DNA of 53,735 nucleotides from contig NZ_CDBK01000004.1 in NCBI RefSeq assembly GCF_000819785.1, positions 1,264 through 54,998 on the forward strand. Direction: 5' to 3'. Positions 1 through 7,620 of the stretch are shown here, one piece after another (positions within the stretch are counted from its first letter, which is position 1; each line of letters starts with the position of its first letter). The notes beneath the pieces were generated by a model. That model was given only the letters and a program-made list of their open reading frames with translations, made no database searches and was not told the DNA's origin. A program made the translations under genes and the position numbers. The DNA comes from Aeromonas caviae (GTDB lineage: Bacteria > Pseudomonadota > Gammaproteobacteria > Enterobacterales > Aeromonadaceae).

Positions 1-30
1 GACACATCCCGACCTAGGTCGGGATGTGTC
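1..30. terminator. Perfect 30-bp palindrome, probable terminator hairpin
   Basis: The first 30 bases equal their own reverse complement, with CCTAGG at the centre, so either strand can fold a 13-14 bp stem with a CTAG turn. It lies seven bases beyond the stop of the leftward epimerase gene, where a terminator is expected. There is no clear T run on the visible side, and the leftward side is outside the window. Confidence 0.5.
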
Positions 31-36
31 ATTGGG

Positions 37-942
37 TCAACGGGGTGAGTGCAGCAGATTGTCCAGAGCGCCGGGCAGGGCCGGGAAGCTGAAGTGAAAA
101 CCGGCCTGCTGCAAGCGGGCGGGCAGTACCTGCTGTCCGGTGAGCAGCAGATCCGCCGCCTCTCCCATCAGGAGTCGCAGGAGGGGGGCTGGTACGAAGA
201 AGAGATGCGGGCGATGGAGCGTGGCGGCCAGGGTCTCGCTGAACCGGCGATTGCTGACCGGTTGCGGGGCCGTGCCGTTGAAGATGCCGTCACACTCGCC
301 GTGCTCGATGAGAAACAGCATGGCCCGCACCAGATCCTGCACGTGGATCCAACTCATCATCTGGGTGCCGCTGCCCATGGGGCCGCCGAGGCCGAGGCGG
401 TAAGGGGGCAGCATCCTGGGCAAGGCGCCCCCCTCCATGCCGAGTACCAGGCCGATGCGCAGGATGCAGACCCGGGTCTGGGCCGAGCGGGCCTGCTGGG
501 CAAGCTGCTCCCACTGCTGACAGAGACGGTGGGTGAATTCGTCGTGAGGGCTCTGGCATGTTTCATCCAGAGGGGCGTCATCCTGGCGGCCATACCAGCC
601 GATGGCGGAGGCATTGAGCAGCAATCTGGGGGGCGTGCTGGAGAGTTTGACGAGATCCACCAGCTGTTCGGTCAGCAGCCAGCGGCTGTTGCAGAGCAAC
701 TGCTTGCGGGACTCGCTCCAGCGTCCGGCTGCGATGGGTTCGCCGGCCAGGTTGATGACGATGTCCACGTCATTGAGGTGATCCAGCCTGTCCAGGCTGT
801 CCAGCAGGGTGACATCGTGGCCGAGCAGCTCGTAGGCCCGGCTGCCCTGGCGGGTCAGCACGACTACTTCGTGCGCTACCTTGAGGTGTGCCACCAGACG
901 GCGGCCGATAAACCCCGTGCCCCCCGTGATCAGTATCTTCAT
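37..942 (-). CDS. yfcH: TIGR01777-family NAD(P)-binding epimerase (YfcH-like)
   Basis: Predicted SDR-fold sugar-nucleotide-epimerase-like protein of 301 aa; the physiological substrate of this family is not known. The N-terminus MKILITGGTGFIGRRL is the Rossmann GxxGxxG dinucleotide-binding motif, followed by DIVINLAGEPIAAGRW, the family hallmark, and NASAIGWYG with the YG of the active-site region. A C-terminal DUF1731-like segment (ETLAATLHRPHLFFVPAP) completes it. An upstream extension in frame is possible, but the ATG at 942 follows GGGAGGCAGGAC and begins directly at the Rossmann strand, so I chose it. Length fits the family (about 300 aa). Confidence 0.9.
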   Translation of the reverse strand: MKILITGGTGFIGRRLVAHLKVAHEVVVLTRQGSRAYELLGHDVTLLDSLDRLDHLNDVDIVINLAGEPIAAGRWSESRKQLLCNSRWLLTEQLVDLVKLSSTPPRLLLNASAIGWYGRQDDAPLDETCQSPHDEFTHRLCQQWEQLAQQARSAQTRVCILRIGLVLGMEGGALPRMLPPYRLGLGGPMGSGTQMMSWIHVQDLVRAMLFLIEHGECDGIFNGTAPQPVSNRRFSETLAATLHRPHLFFVPAPLLRLLMGEAADLLLTGQQVLPARLQQAGFHFSFPALPGALDNLLHSPR

Positions 943-1187
943 GTCCTGCCTCCCTGACGCTCTAGGGTCTACTCTAGAGCCTGGGTGCCCGATGGACAAG
1001 CTCCTGTTTTTATGAGCATTATGATTTTTGTCTCCCAAGACGCCGCCCCCTTTATCCACGGGGTTGCCGGGCGTTGCGACCACGGGGGGCGCCGTGGCGC
1101 GGCGGTATCAGGGGCTCATTCCGGCTTGCCAAACGGGCGCCAGCGGGTAAACTCGAGCGCTTTTTCGCCATGTTCATGAGGGCCGTT

Positions 1188-2729
1188 ATGCCATTTCGAC
1201 GTTTGAAGGTGCGTCAATTCTATGTCCGGCTGCTCTGTGCCTTGCTGGCCGGTCTGTTGCCCATGCTCCTTGGGCTCGTCATCGTCATCTGGCAGACCGC
1301 CACCGGCGTGAAACAGGATGCGGTGGCGCGCCTGGAACATGCCAGGGTCATGTTTGACCGCACTCTGGACAATGCCCAGTTGGCGGCGTCGGCCCTCACC
1401 GGCAGCCTGGGCAGGCCCTGTCTCGAGGTGGTGCAGGGGCTCAGGGATCAGGTGGCCACGGTGCCGGATGTGCGCAGCGTCAACCTGGCCAGGGGGGATC
1501 GGATCTACTGCTCTTCCCTCTATGGCCCGGTCGATGGCGGCATCAAACTGGATGACTATGTCGGGGGCAGGCTCGACCTGATGAAGGGCAACCCGGTCAC
1601 CCCGAATCGCCCCCTCATCGCCTACCGGGAAGAGGTGGGCGAGTTCAGCGTGCTGGTGGGGGTCGACGGCTACTACCTGCTCAACATCCTGGACATGCTG
1701 AGCCGCAACTCCCCACTGGGGTTGGTGGTCGGCAACGAGATGCTGCTGCGAAACAGCGAGCTCACCGACAAGCTGATCCCCAAGGACCGCAGTGGCTATC
1801 TCGAACAGGTCTCGACCAGGTACCCGTTCAAGGTAGTGACCACGGTGTCGGTGGATGAGTACCGTGCCCACATCTGGGACTACTCCAAGGTGGGCGTCAT
1901 TATTTATCCTCTGCTGAGCCTGCTGCTCGGGGTGGCGGTCTTCTGGCTGATGGGTCGTTCGACCTCGCCGGCCCAGGAGCTGAAACGGGCACTGTCCCAG
2001 CAGGAGTTCATCCCCTATCTGCAACCCGTGGTGAACGGGGAGGACGGCCAATGGAGCGGTTGCGAGGTGCTGATGCGCTGGCAACACCCCCGTCAGGGGA
2101 TGATCTCGCCGGATCGCTTCATTCCCCTGGCAGAGGACAGTGGTCTCATCGTGCCCATGACCCGGCTGCTGATGGCGCAGGTGCGCGAACAGTTTGCGGG
2201 CAAGGCGCACCATCTGCCGCGAGGGTTCCACTTCGGCTTCAACATCAGCGCCAGCCACTGCAAGGATCTGAGCCTGGTGGAAGATTGCCGGGATTTCATC
2301 AACGCCTTCAAGGGGAATCCCATCAAGCTGGTGCTGGAGCTGACCGAGCGCGAGCTCATCGTGGCGGACGAGACGACGGACCGGCTCTTTGCCGAGCTGC
2401 ATGCCCTCGGGGTCTTCATCGCCATCGACGATTTCGGCACCGGCCACTCCAGCCTGACCTACCTGCAGACCTTCCAGGTCGACTTCCTCAAGATCGATCA
2501 GAGCTTCGTCGGCATGATTGGGTCGGACGCGCTCTCCAGCCACATCGTGGAGAACGTCATCGATCTGGCGACCCGGCTCGGTCTGCAACTGGTGGCGGAA
2601 GGGGTGGAGAATCAGGTGCAGGCCGACTATCTGAAGGCCCGCGAGGTGACCTTCCTGCAAGGCTACCTGTTTGGCAGGCCCATGCCCATGAAGGAGTTTG
2701 TCAGCCAGCTGGCCGGCCAGGGGCGCTGA
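1188..2729 (+). CDS. CSS-motif EAL-domain cyclic-di-GMP phosphodiesterase
   Basis: Membrane phosphodiesterase of 513 aa predicted to hydrolyse cyclic-di-GMP to pGpG. A membrane segment at about residues 12-35 is followed by a periplasmic CSS-motif domain (Cys-Ser-Ser at 108-110), a second membrane helix near 232-252 and a cytoplasmic EAL domain. The signature reads EVL in place of EAL, keeping the Glu; ELTERE, DDFGTGHSSL, FLKIDQSFV and VAEGVEN are all present, so catalysis looks intact. In known CSS-EAL proteins a periplasmic disulfide controls activity, and a conserved Cys (GRPCLEV) at about residue 78 could pair with CSS. The ATG at 1188 is chosen over upstream in-frame starts because GAGGG sits five bases before it. 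A terminator follows at once, so it is probably monocistronic. Confidence 0.9.
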   Translation: MPFRRLKVRQFYVRLLCALLAGLLPMLLGLVIVIWQTATGVKQDAVARLEHARVMFDRTLDNAQLAASALTGSLGRPCLEVVQGLRDQVATVPDVRSVNLARGDRIYCSSLYGPVDGGIKLDDYVGGRLDLMKGNPVTPNRPLIAYREEVGEFSVLVGVDGYYLLNILDMLSRNSPLGLVVGNEMLLRNSELTDKLIPKDRSGYLEQVSTRYPFKVVTTVSVDEYRAHIWDYSKVGVIIYPLLSLLLGVAVFWLMGRSTSPAQELKRALSQQEFIPYLQPVVNGEDGQWSGCEVLMRWQHPRQGMISPDRFIPLAEDSGLIVPMTRLLMAQVREQFAGKAHHLPRGFHFGFNISASHCKDLSLVEDCRDFINAFKGNPIKLVLELTERELIVADETTDRLFAELHALGVFIAIDDFGTGHSSLTYLQTFQVDFLKIDQSFVGMIGSDALSSHIVENVIDLATRLGLQLVAEGVENQVQADYLKAREVTFLQGYLFGRPMPMKEFVSQLAGQGR

Positions 2730-2745
2730 GGGGAAAGCGCGAGGC

Positions 2746-2779
2746 AAAAAAAACCAGCGACCGGGTCGCTGGTTTTTTT
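2746..2779. terminator. Bidirectional rho-independent terminator
   Basis: A run of A, the stem CCAGCGAC/GTCGCTGG with a four-base loop, and a run of seven T. It serves the rightward EAL gene and the leftward aminotransferase gene that converge here. Confidence 0.93.
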
Positions 2780-2792
2780 ATGGCCGGATGGC

Positions 2793-3974
2793 TCAGAGCA
2801 TGCGGGCCAGGGCGCGGCACAGACGCTGAACACCCTCTTCCGTGGTCGCCTCATCCACACAGGAGAAGCTCAGGCGCAGGGTGTTCTGGATCTCGGGGCG
2901 CACATAGAAGGGGGCGCCGGGCACGAAGGCAACCTTCTCCTTGATGGCCTCGTCGAACAGGGCCATGGCACTGACGCTGGGCGGCAGGGTCAGCCAGAGG
3001 AACATACCCCCCTCGGGCCGGGTGTAGCTGACGCCGGGCGGACAGTGGCGGGCGAGGGCGGCTTCCATGGCGGCACGCTGGCGGCCATAGACCTCCTTGA
3101 TCTTCTCCAGGTGAGCGTCGAGGGAGTTGTCGGTCAGGAAGCGGTGCAGCACCTGCTGGCTGAAGGCGTTGCTGTGCAGGTCGGTGGCCTGCTTGGCGAT
3201 GGTGACCTTCTTGCGCAGCCAGTCCGGCACCACCATCCAGCCCAGGCGGAAGGCTGGCACGACCGTCTTGGAGAAGGACCCGAGCAGCACGGTGTTGTGG
3301 GGGGCCAGCTTGGCGATGGGGGGCAGGTGCTCCCCTTCGAAGCGCAGCTCGCCGTAGGGGTCGTCTTCCACCATCAGCAGATCGTGGCGCACCAGGCGCT
3401 CCGCCAGGGCTTCCCGGTTGGCGCGGCTGTAGGATACACCACTCGGGTTCTGGAAGTTGGGCACGCCGTAGAGCAGCCTGGCGCTGGAGCCCTGCTCCAG
3501 CAGCGCATCCAGCGCTGCCAGATCCAGCCCCTCTTCCGCCAGGGTGATGGGCTTGAAATTCGGTTGATAGACGGAGAACGCCTGGATGGCGCCAAGGTAG
3601 CCCGGCTCTTCGATGATGAGATCCTGCCCCTCGTTCACCAGCACCTTGCCCAGCAGATCCAGCGCCTGCTGGGAGCCGCTGGTGATGAGGATGTTGTCAG
3701 GATTGACGGTCATGCCGTGGCGGCTCAGGTAGCGGTCGGCGATGAACTGGCGCAGCGGGGCAAAGCCCTCGGTGGTGGCGTATTGCAGCGCGGCGGCTCC
3801 CTGCTCGCGCAGCACGTCCTGGCACGCTTGCTCGATGGCCTTGACCGGGAACAGATGGGGGTTGGGCAGGCCGCCGGCGAAGGAGATGATCTCCGGATTG
3901 GCGGCAACTTTGAGGATTTCGCGGATAAAGGAAGGCTCGACCTTCTCGAAGCGCTGGGCAAAAAACGGCTGCAT
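2793..3974 (-). CDS. PLP-dependent class I/II aminotransferase (2-aminoadipate/aromatic type)
   Basis: Fold-type I aminotransferase of 393 aa, close in pattern to the LysN/2-aminoadipate and MocR-like catalytic family. Visible active-site elements are FAGGLPNPHLFP near the N-terminus, TSGSQQALDLLGK (about 98-110, phosphate binding), PNFQNPSG (Asn near 176), EDDPYGEL (Asp near 205) and SFSKTVVPAFRLGW with the Schiff-base Lys at 236. There is no N-terminal GntR domain, so it is a stand-alone enzyme. The start at 3974 begins MQPFFAQRF with a purine-rich GAGAGAAC upstream. The exact amino donor cannot be read from sequence. Confidence 0.88.
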   Translation of the reverse strand: MQPFFAQRFEKVEPSFIREILKVAANPEIISFAGGLPNPHLFPVKAIEQACQDVLREQGAAALQYATTEGFAPLRQFIADRYLSRHGMTVNPDNILITSGSQQALDLLGKVLVNEGQDLIIEEPGYLGAIQAFSVYQPNFKPITLAEEGLDLAALDALLEQGSSARLLYGVPNFQNPSGVSYSRANREALAERLVRHDLLMVEDDPYGELRFEGEHLPPIAKLAPHNTVLLGSFSKTVVPAFRLGWMVVPDWLRKKVTIAKQATDLHSNAFSQQVLHRFLTDNSLDAHLEKIKEVYGRQRAAMEAALARHCPPGVSYTRPEGGMFLWLTLPPSVSAMALFDEAIKEKVAFVPGAPFYVRPEIQNTLRLSFSCVDEATTEEGVQRLCRALARML

Positions 3975-4072
3975 AGGGTTCTCTCTGACTAGGTGGCGGT
4001 CGCTCCATTCAACCGCCAGGTTATCCGTTTGTATCAGATTTCAGAAATGAGGCAATGGCTGTCACAAAAATC

Positions 4073-4109
4073 CATAAAAAAGGGCAGGTTTGGCACCTGC
4101 CCGAATTTT
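4073..4109. terminator. Hairpin with flanking A and T tracts
   Basis: GGGCAGGT (4082-4089) and ACCTGCCC (4095-4102) form a stem with loop TTGGC, preceded by AAAAAA and followed by AATTTTA. It lies about 100 bp upstream of the aminotransferase start. No rightward gene ends here, so it may stop leftward read-through from the peptidase gene. Confidence 0.55.
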
Positions 4110-4135
4110 ATCGTCCCGACCCCGGTCAGGGGCGC

Positions 4136-4153
4136 AAAAACCCCTGTCAGGGG
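4136..4153 (-). terminator. Terminator of the M28 peptidase gene
   Basis: Read leftward, CCCCTGACAGGGG is followed by TTTTT. It starts about 20 bases past the peptidase stop codon. Confidence 0.8.
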
Positions 4154-4173
4154 GACATCGGGCGGGATGGGGG

Positions 4174-5241
4174 TCAGAGTCCCGGCGCCTTGAGGAAGCG
4201 GATCATCAGGTCGGTATTGGCCCCGAGCTGCTGCTCAATCCGGCCCGGGAAGAGCTCGGCCATCTTGTCGAGGCGATCATGCTCCGTGTGCCAGATCTTG
4301 CCCCACTGGGTCTCGCTGTCCCGGTCGCAGGCGCTCTTGGTGGCGTCGTCGTAGCAGTCCCACAGCGCCGGATTGGTGCTCTGGGAGTAGCCGTCATAGC
4401 CATCTTCCCCGTTGATGGTGAAGTTGGTGGCCTCCACGTAGGCGATGGGCACCCCCAGGCAGGCGAACGGCGCATGATCGGACCAGCTGCCGGTCTCCCC
4501 TTCCGGGTAACCGCTGTAGCTGGGGTGGATGGCGAACGGGGTGGCGGTTTGCTGGGAGATGGCCAGCAGGCGATCGCGCACCTTGGGATCGAAGCTGTAG
4601 CGGCTTGGGTCGGCGCAGTTGTACTCGGCCACGTCGGAGTGGGCCGAGTGGACATAGACGATGTCGCCCCCGGCGATGGTGTCGTAGTTCACCATGGCCA
4701 GCAGCTTGGCGACGGCGTCGGTGTCGAGACTGGCGGCATAGGCTTTGGAGCCGTTGAGGCCGTTTTCCTCGGCGCCGAAGAAGGCGAAACGCACCGTGTA
4801 GGGCAGGGTCTCTCCCTTGAGTGCCTCGGCAACTGCCAGCAGGGCGGCGACGCCGGCCCCGTTGTCGGTGGCACCTTCGGATCCTTTCTTCTCGCCGGTG
4901 CTGTCATAGTGGGCACCGATGAGGATCACCCTGTCGCTCTGACCCTTGAGCTCGGCGACGATGTTCTGGGAGGTTCGGTCTGTGCCGCCCCGGGTGTAGG
5001 TGAATGGCTGGTTCTGCACCTCGTAACCCCAACCGGCCAGGTGATCCTGGATCCAGGCGGCGGCGCGGGTTTCGGCCTCGGTGCCCGTGGGACGAGCGCC
5101 TATCCCTTCTGCGCCAGAGCTCAGTTGCACCAGAAATTCATGGGCTTGAGCCGCGGGGGCAGGGGGTTGGGAGTCGTTGTCAGAGGGGTTGCAACCGGCC
5201 AGCAGGGCAGGCAGGACGAGGGCCAACAGGGTTTTCTTCAT
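4174..5241 (-). CDS. M28-family zinc aminopeptidase lipoprotein
   Basis: Predicted surface or periplasmic aminopeptidase of 355 aa that removes N-terminal residues from peptides with two zinc ions. The N-terminus MKKTLLALVLPALLAGC is a lipoprotein signal with lipobox LAGC. Zinc-binding elements run in M28 order: IGAHYDSTG (His, Asp), EGATDNGAGV (bridging Asp), FFGAEENGL (catalytic Glu pair), VNYDTIAGGD (Asp) and WSDHAPFACLGVPIAYVEA (final His region). A tail with several Cys (SKSACDRDSETQW) suggests export to an oxidising compartment. AAAGGATTGC precedes the start. It resembles secreted leucine aminopeptidases of Aeromonas and Vibrio, but is membrane-anchored. Confidence 0.9.
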   Translation of the reverse strand: MKKTLLALVLPALLAGCNPSDNDSQPPAPAAQAHEFLVQLSSGAEGIGARPTGTEAETRAAAWIQDHLAGWGYEVQNQPFTYTRGGTDRTSQNIVAELKGQSDRVILIGAHYDSTGEKKGSEGATDNGAGVAALLAVAEALKGETLPYTVRFAFFGAEENGLNGSKAYAASLDTDAVAKLLAMVNYDTIAGGDIVYVHSAHSDVAEYNCADPSRYSFDPKVRDRLLAISQQTATPFAIHPSYSGYPEGETGSWSDHAPFACLGVPIAYVEATNFTINGEDGYDGYSQSTNPALWDCYDDATKSACDRDSETQWGKIWHTEHDRLDKMAELFPGRIEQQLGANTDLMIRFLKAPGL

Positions 5242-5382
5242 ACTGCAATCCTTTGTTGTATATGGTTTTATTTTTCCGCGTCAGGATGAACCCGACGTCC
5301 GGCAGATTCTGTGAAGGGGGTGGCATTTGTCAACCTTGCCGGTGGATGTGGGCAGTCCCGGGGGATTTGTTGTGGGAAACAC

Positions 5383-5410
5383 TTGCGCCTTGTGCCTATC
5401 TTGGGATAAT
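5383..5410 (+). promoter_or_regulatory. Probable sigma-70 promoter of trmB
   Basis: TTGCGC (5383-5388), a 16-base spacer and GATAAT (5405-5410). Transcription would start near 5417 and give a leader of about 85 nt that contains a repeated 15-mer and a short upstream ORF. Confidence 0.5.
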
Positions 5411-5433
5411 TCGCTCCCCTGTTTTTGCGAACT

Positions 5434-5493
5434 GATGCAATAACGAGCGATCCATTTATGTCGGCTCTCTTCCAGAGCGATGCAATAACGAGC
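5434..5493 (+). repeat. 15-bp direct repeat in the trmB leader
   Basis: The 15-mer GATGCAATAACGAGC occurs at 5434-5448 and again at 5479-5493, exactly 45 bp apart. The second copy directly precedes the trmB start; the first precedes an ATG at 5458 that opens an 18-codon frame. Confidence 0.85.
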
Positions 5494-5511
5494 AATTTAC
5501 TATGTCTGTGA
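5458..5511 (+). CDS. Possible 17-aa leader peptide overlapping trmB
   Basis: The ATG at 5458 lies at the same place after the first copy of the leader repeat as the trmB ATG lies after the second. The frame encodes [17 protein letters not shown] and stops at 5509-5511, overlapping the trmB start (5502) in another frame. The overlap could couple translation. There is no independent evidence that it is made. Confidence 0.3.
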   Translation: MSALFQSDAITSNLLCL

Positions 5512-6215
5512 CCCAAGATGTGTTTAACGAAGACGGCAAGTTCATGCGCAAGATCCGCAGCTTCGTCCGTCGCGAAGGCCGCCTGACCAAAGGGCAGGAG
5601 AAGGCCCTGGAAGAGCTCTGGCCGGTCATGGGCATCGATTTCGCACCAGAGCCGCTCGACATGGTGGCCCTGTTTGGCCGCGAGGCACCCGTGGTGCTGG
5701 AGATCGGGTTCGGCATGGGCGCCTCCCTGGTGGAGATGGCCAAGAACGCCCCCGAGAAGAACTTTATCGGCATCGAGGTGCACTCTCCGGGTGTGGGCGC
5801 CTGCCTTGGCACCGCCCAGGAGGCGGGCGTCACCAACCTGCGCGTCATCTGCCACGATGCGGTGGAAGTGCTGGAGCACATGATCCCGAACGGGTCTCTC
5901 TCCTGCCTGCAGCTCTTCTTCCCGGACCCCTGGCACAAGAGCCGCCACCACAAGCGTCGCATCGTGCAGCCTGCCTTTGCCCAGGACATCCGCCAGAAGC
6001 TTGCCATCGGTGGCGTCTTCCACATGGCCACCGACTGGGAGAACTACGCCGAGCACATGCTGGAGGTGATGAGTGCCGCCGAGGGGTACGAGAACACCTC
6101 CGCCACTGGCAACTGGGTGCCCCGTCCCGACTGGCGCCCCCTGACCAAATTCGAGCAGCGTGGCCATCGTCTGGGCCACGGTGTCTGGGATCTGATTTTC
6201 AAACGAGTCAACTGA
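5502..6215 (+). CDS. trmB: tRNA (guanine-N7)-methyltransferase
   Basis: SAM-dependent enzyme that makes m7G46 in the variable loop of tRNAs. The 237-aa protein has the class I SAM-binding motif [16 protein letters not shown] near residues 65-80, [16 protein letters not shown], and the family signature [19 protein letters not shown] near 144-162, which carries the catalytic Asp and RNA-binding basic residues. The C-terminus ([26 protein letters not shown]) matches TrmB. It is followed 26 bp later by yggL on the same strand; this pairing is conserved in gammaproteobacteria, and the two probably form one transcript. Confidence 0.96.
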   Translation: MSVTQDVFNEDGKFMRKIRSFVRREGRLTKGQEKALEELWPVMGIDFAPEPLDMVALFGREAPVVLEIGFGMGASLVEMAKNAPEKNFIGIEVHSPGVGACLGTAQEAGVTNLRVICHDAVEVLEHMIPNGSLSCLQLFFPDPWHKSRHHKRRIVQPAFAQDIRQKLAIGGVFHMATDWENYAEHMLEVMSAAEGYENTSATGNWVPRPDWRPLTKFEQRGHRLGHGVWDLIFKRVN

Positions 6216-6241
6216 GTCAACGTATCAACTAAGGAGCTATC

Positions 6242-6574
6242 ATGGCCAACCGTAGCCGCCGTCTGCGTAAGAAACTGCGCGTCGATGAATTCCAGGAAAT
6301 GGGGTTCGACATCAGTTTCAACTTCCCGGTCGGCACCGCCGAAGAGACCATTGATGCCGTGGTCGATGCGCTGATCGACGAGGTGATTGAGCCTCGCAAG
6401 CTGGCCTTCGCCGGCTCGGGTCACCTGGCCTGGGAAGGGATGATCTGCACCCAGCAGCTCGGCAAGTGCACCGACGAAGACCGTTCCGCCGTTCAGACCT
6501 GGCTGCAAGGCAAAGGGCTGGAGGCCGTGGTGGTCACCGAGCTGTTCGATCTCTGGTACGGTGAGCCGGCCTGA
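6242..6574 (+). CDS. yggL: YggL family protein (DUF469)
   Basis: Small cytoplasmic protein of 110 aa with the conserved N-terminus MANRSRRLRKKLRVDEFQE, a basic stretch suited to RNA contact. The E. coli homologue has been linked to the 50S ribosomal subunit. A strong AAGGAG lies seven bases before the ATG. It sits 26 bp downstream of trmB and ends before a strong terminator, so trmB-yggL reads as a two-gene operon of translation-related functions. Confidence 0.9.
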   Translation: MANRSRRLRKKLRVDEFQEMGFDISFNFPVGTAEETIDAVVDALIDEVIEPRKLAFAGSGHLAWEGMICTQQLGKCTDEDRSAVQTWLQGKGLEAVVVTELFDLWYGEPA

Positions 6575-6600
6575 TATCTGACTGCCTCCCGGGCAGATAG

Positions 6601-6627
6601 AAAATCCCGCCGCCGGCGGGATTTTTG
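6601..6627 (+). terminator. Terminator of trmB-yggL
   Basis: AAAATCCCGCCG/CCGGCGGGATTTTT forms a GC-rich stem ending in five T, just after yggL. Confidence 0.92.
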
Positions 6628-6670
6628 TCGGTGGGCTGGCCCCGCCTCGTTTCACGTCATGGAATAGCCA

Positions 6671-7591
6671 ATGGTGTTGTCATCCGAATTACTGGCCGGC
6701 ATCCTGGAAGAGGTGCGTCCGCTGCTCGGGCAGGGGAAGGTGGCCGATTACATTCCCGCCCTGGCCCAGGTGCCTGCCGACCGGCTGGGGATCGCGGTCT
6801 GTACCGTTGAAGGGGAATTGTTCACCGCAGGTGACGCTTTCGAGCCCTTCTCCATCCAGAGTATCTCCAAGGCCCTGAGCCTCACGCTGGCCTTGACCCT
6901 CTATCAGGAGGAGGAGATCTGGGCCAGGGTGGGCAAGGAGCCCTCCGGCCAGCCGTTCAACTCCCTCGTCCAGCTGGAGTTCGAGCAGGGTATTCCCCGC
7001 AACCCCTTCATCAACGCCGGTGCCCTGGTGGTGAGCGATCTGCTGGAAACCCGGCTCACCGCTCCTCGCCAACGCACTCTGGAGCTGGTGCGCCGCCTGT
7101 GCGGCAACCCGGCCATCATGGCGGATCAGGTGGTGGCGCGCTCCGAGTACCAGCACTCCGCCCGCAATGCCGCCATCGCTTATCTGATGAAGGCCTATGG
7201 CAACTTCGAGAACGAGGTGGACAAGGTATTGCAGAGCTACTTCAATGCCTGCGCCATCCGCATGAGCTGCGTCGATCTGGCACGAGCCTTCGTCTATCTG
7301 GCCAACCGGGGTGTCCCTCTTGGCGAGAGCACGCCCCTGCTGCCAGCCCGGACCACCAAGCAGGTCAATGCCCTGCTCGCCACCTGCGGCCTCTATGACG
7401 AGGCGGGCGACTTCGCCTACCGGGTCGGCATGCCGGGGAAATCCGGGGTGGGGGGCGGCATCATGGCGCTGATCCCGGGAGAGCTTTCCATCTGCGTCTG
7501 GTCACCCGAGCTCAACAAGGCGGGCAACTCCCTGGCCGGGACGGCGGCGCTGGAGCTGCTGGCCGAGCGCCTGGGCCGCTCCATTTTTTAA
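6671..7591 (+). CDS. glsB: Glutaminase (serine-dependent, GlsA/B family)
   Basis: Hydrolyses L-glutamine to glutamate and ammonia in the cytoplasm. The 306-aa length is typical (E. coli YneH/GlsB has 308). The beta-lactamase-like nucleophile motif is SIQSISK near residues 58-64, with Ser and the SxxK lysine. Further family blocks are [46 protein letters not shown] (split here by function) and the C-terminal [15 protein letters not shown]. It follows a terminator and precedes the rhodanese gene by about 30 bp, so those two may be cotranscribed. Confidence 0.95.
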   Translation: MVLSSELLAGILEEVRPLLGQGKVADYIPALAQVPADRLGIAVCTVEGELFTAGDAFEPFSIQSISKALSLTLALTLYQEEEIWARVGKEPSGQPFNSLVQLEFEQGIPRNPFINAGALVVSDLLETRLTAPRQRTLELVRRLCGNPAIMADQVVARSEYQHSARNAAIAYLMKAYGNFENEVDKVLQSYFNACAIRMSCVDLARAFVYLANRGVPLGESTPLLPARTTKQVNALLATCGLYDEAGDFAYRVGMPGKSGVGGGIMALIPGELSICVWSPELNKAGNSLAGTAALELLAERLGRSIF

Positions 7592-7620
7592 CTCTCTTCA
7601 CTATGCATCGAGACGACATC

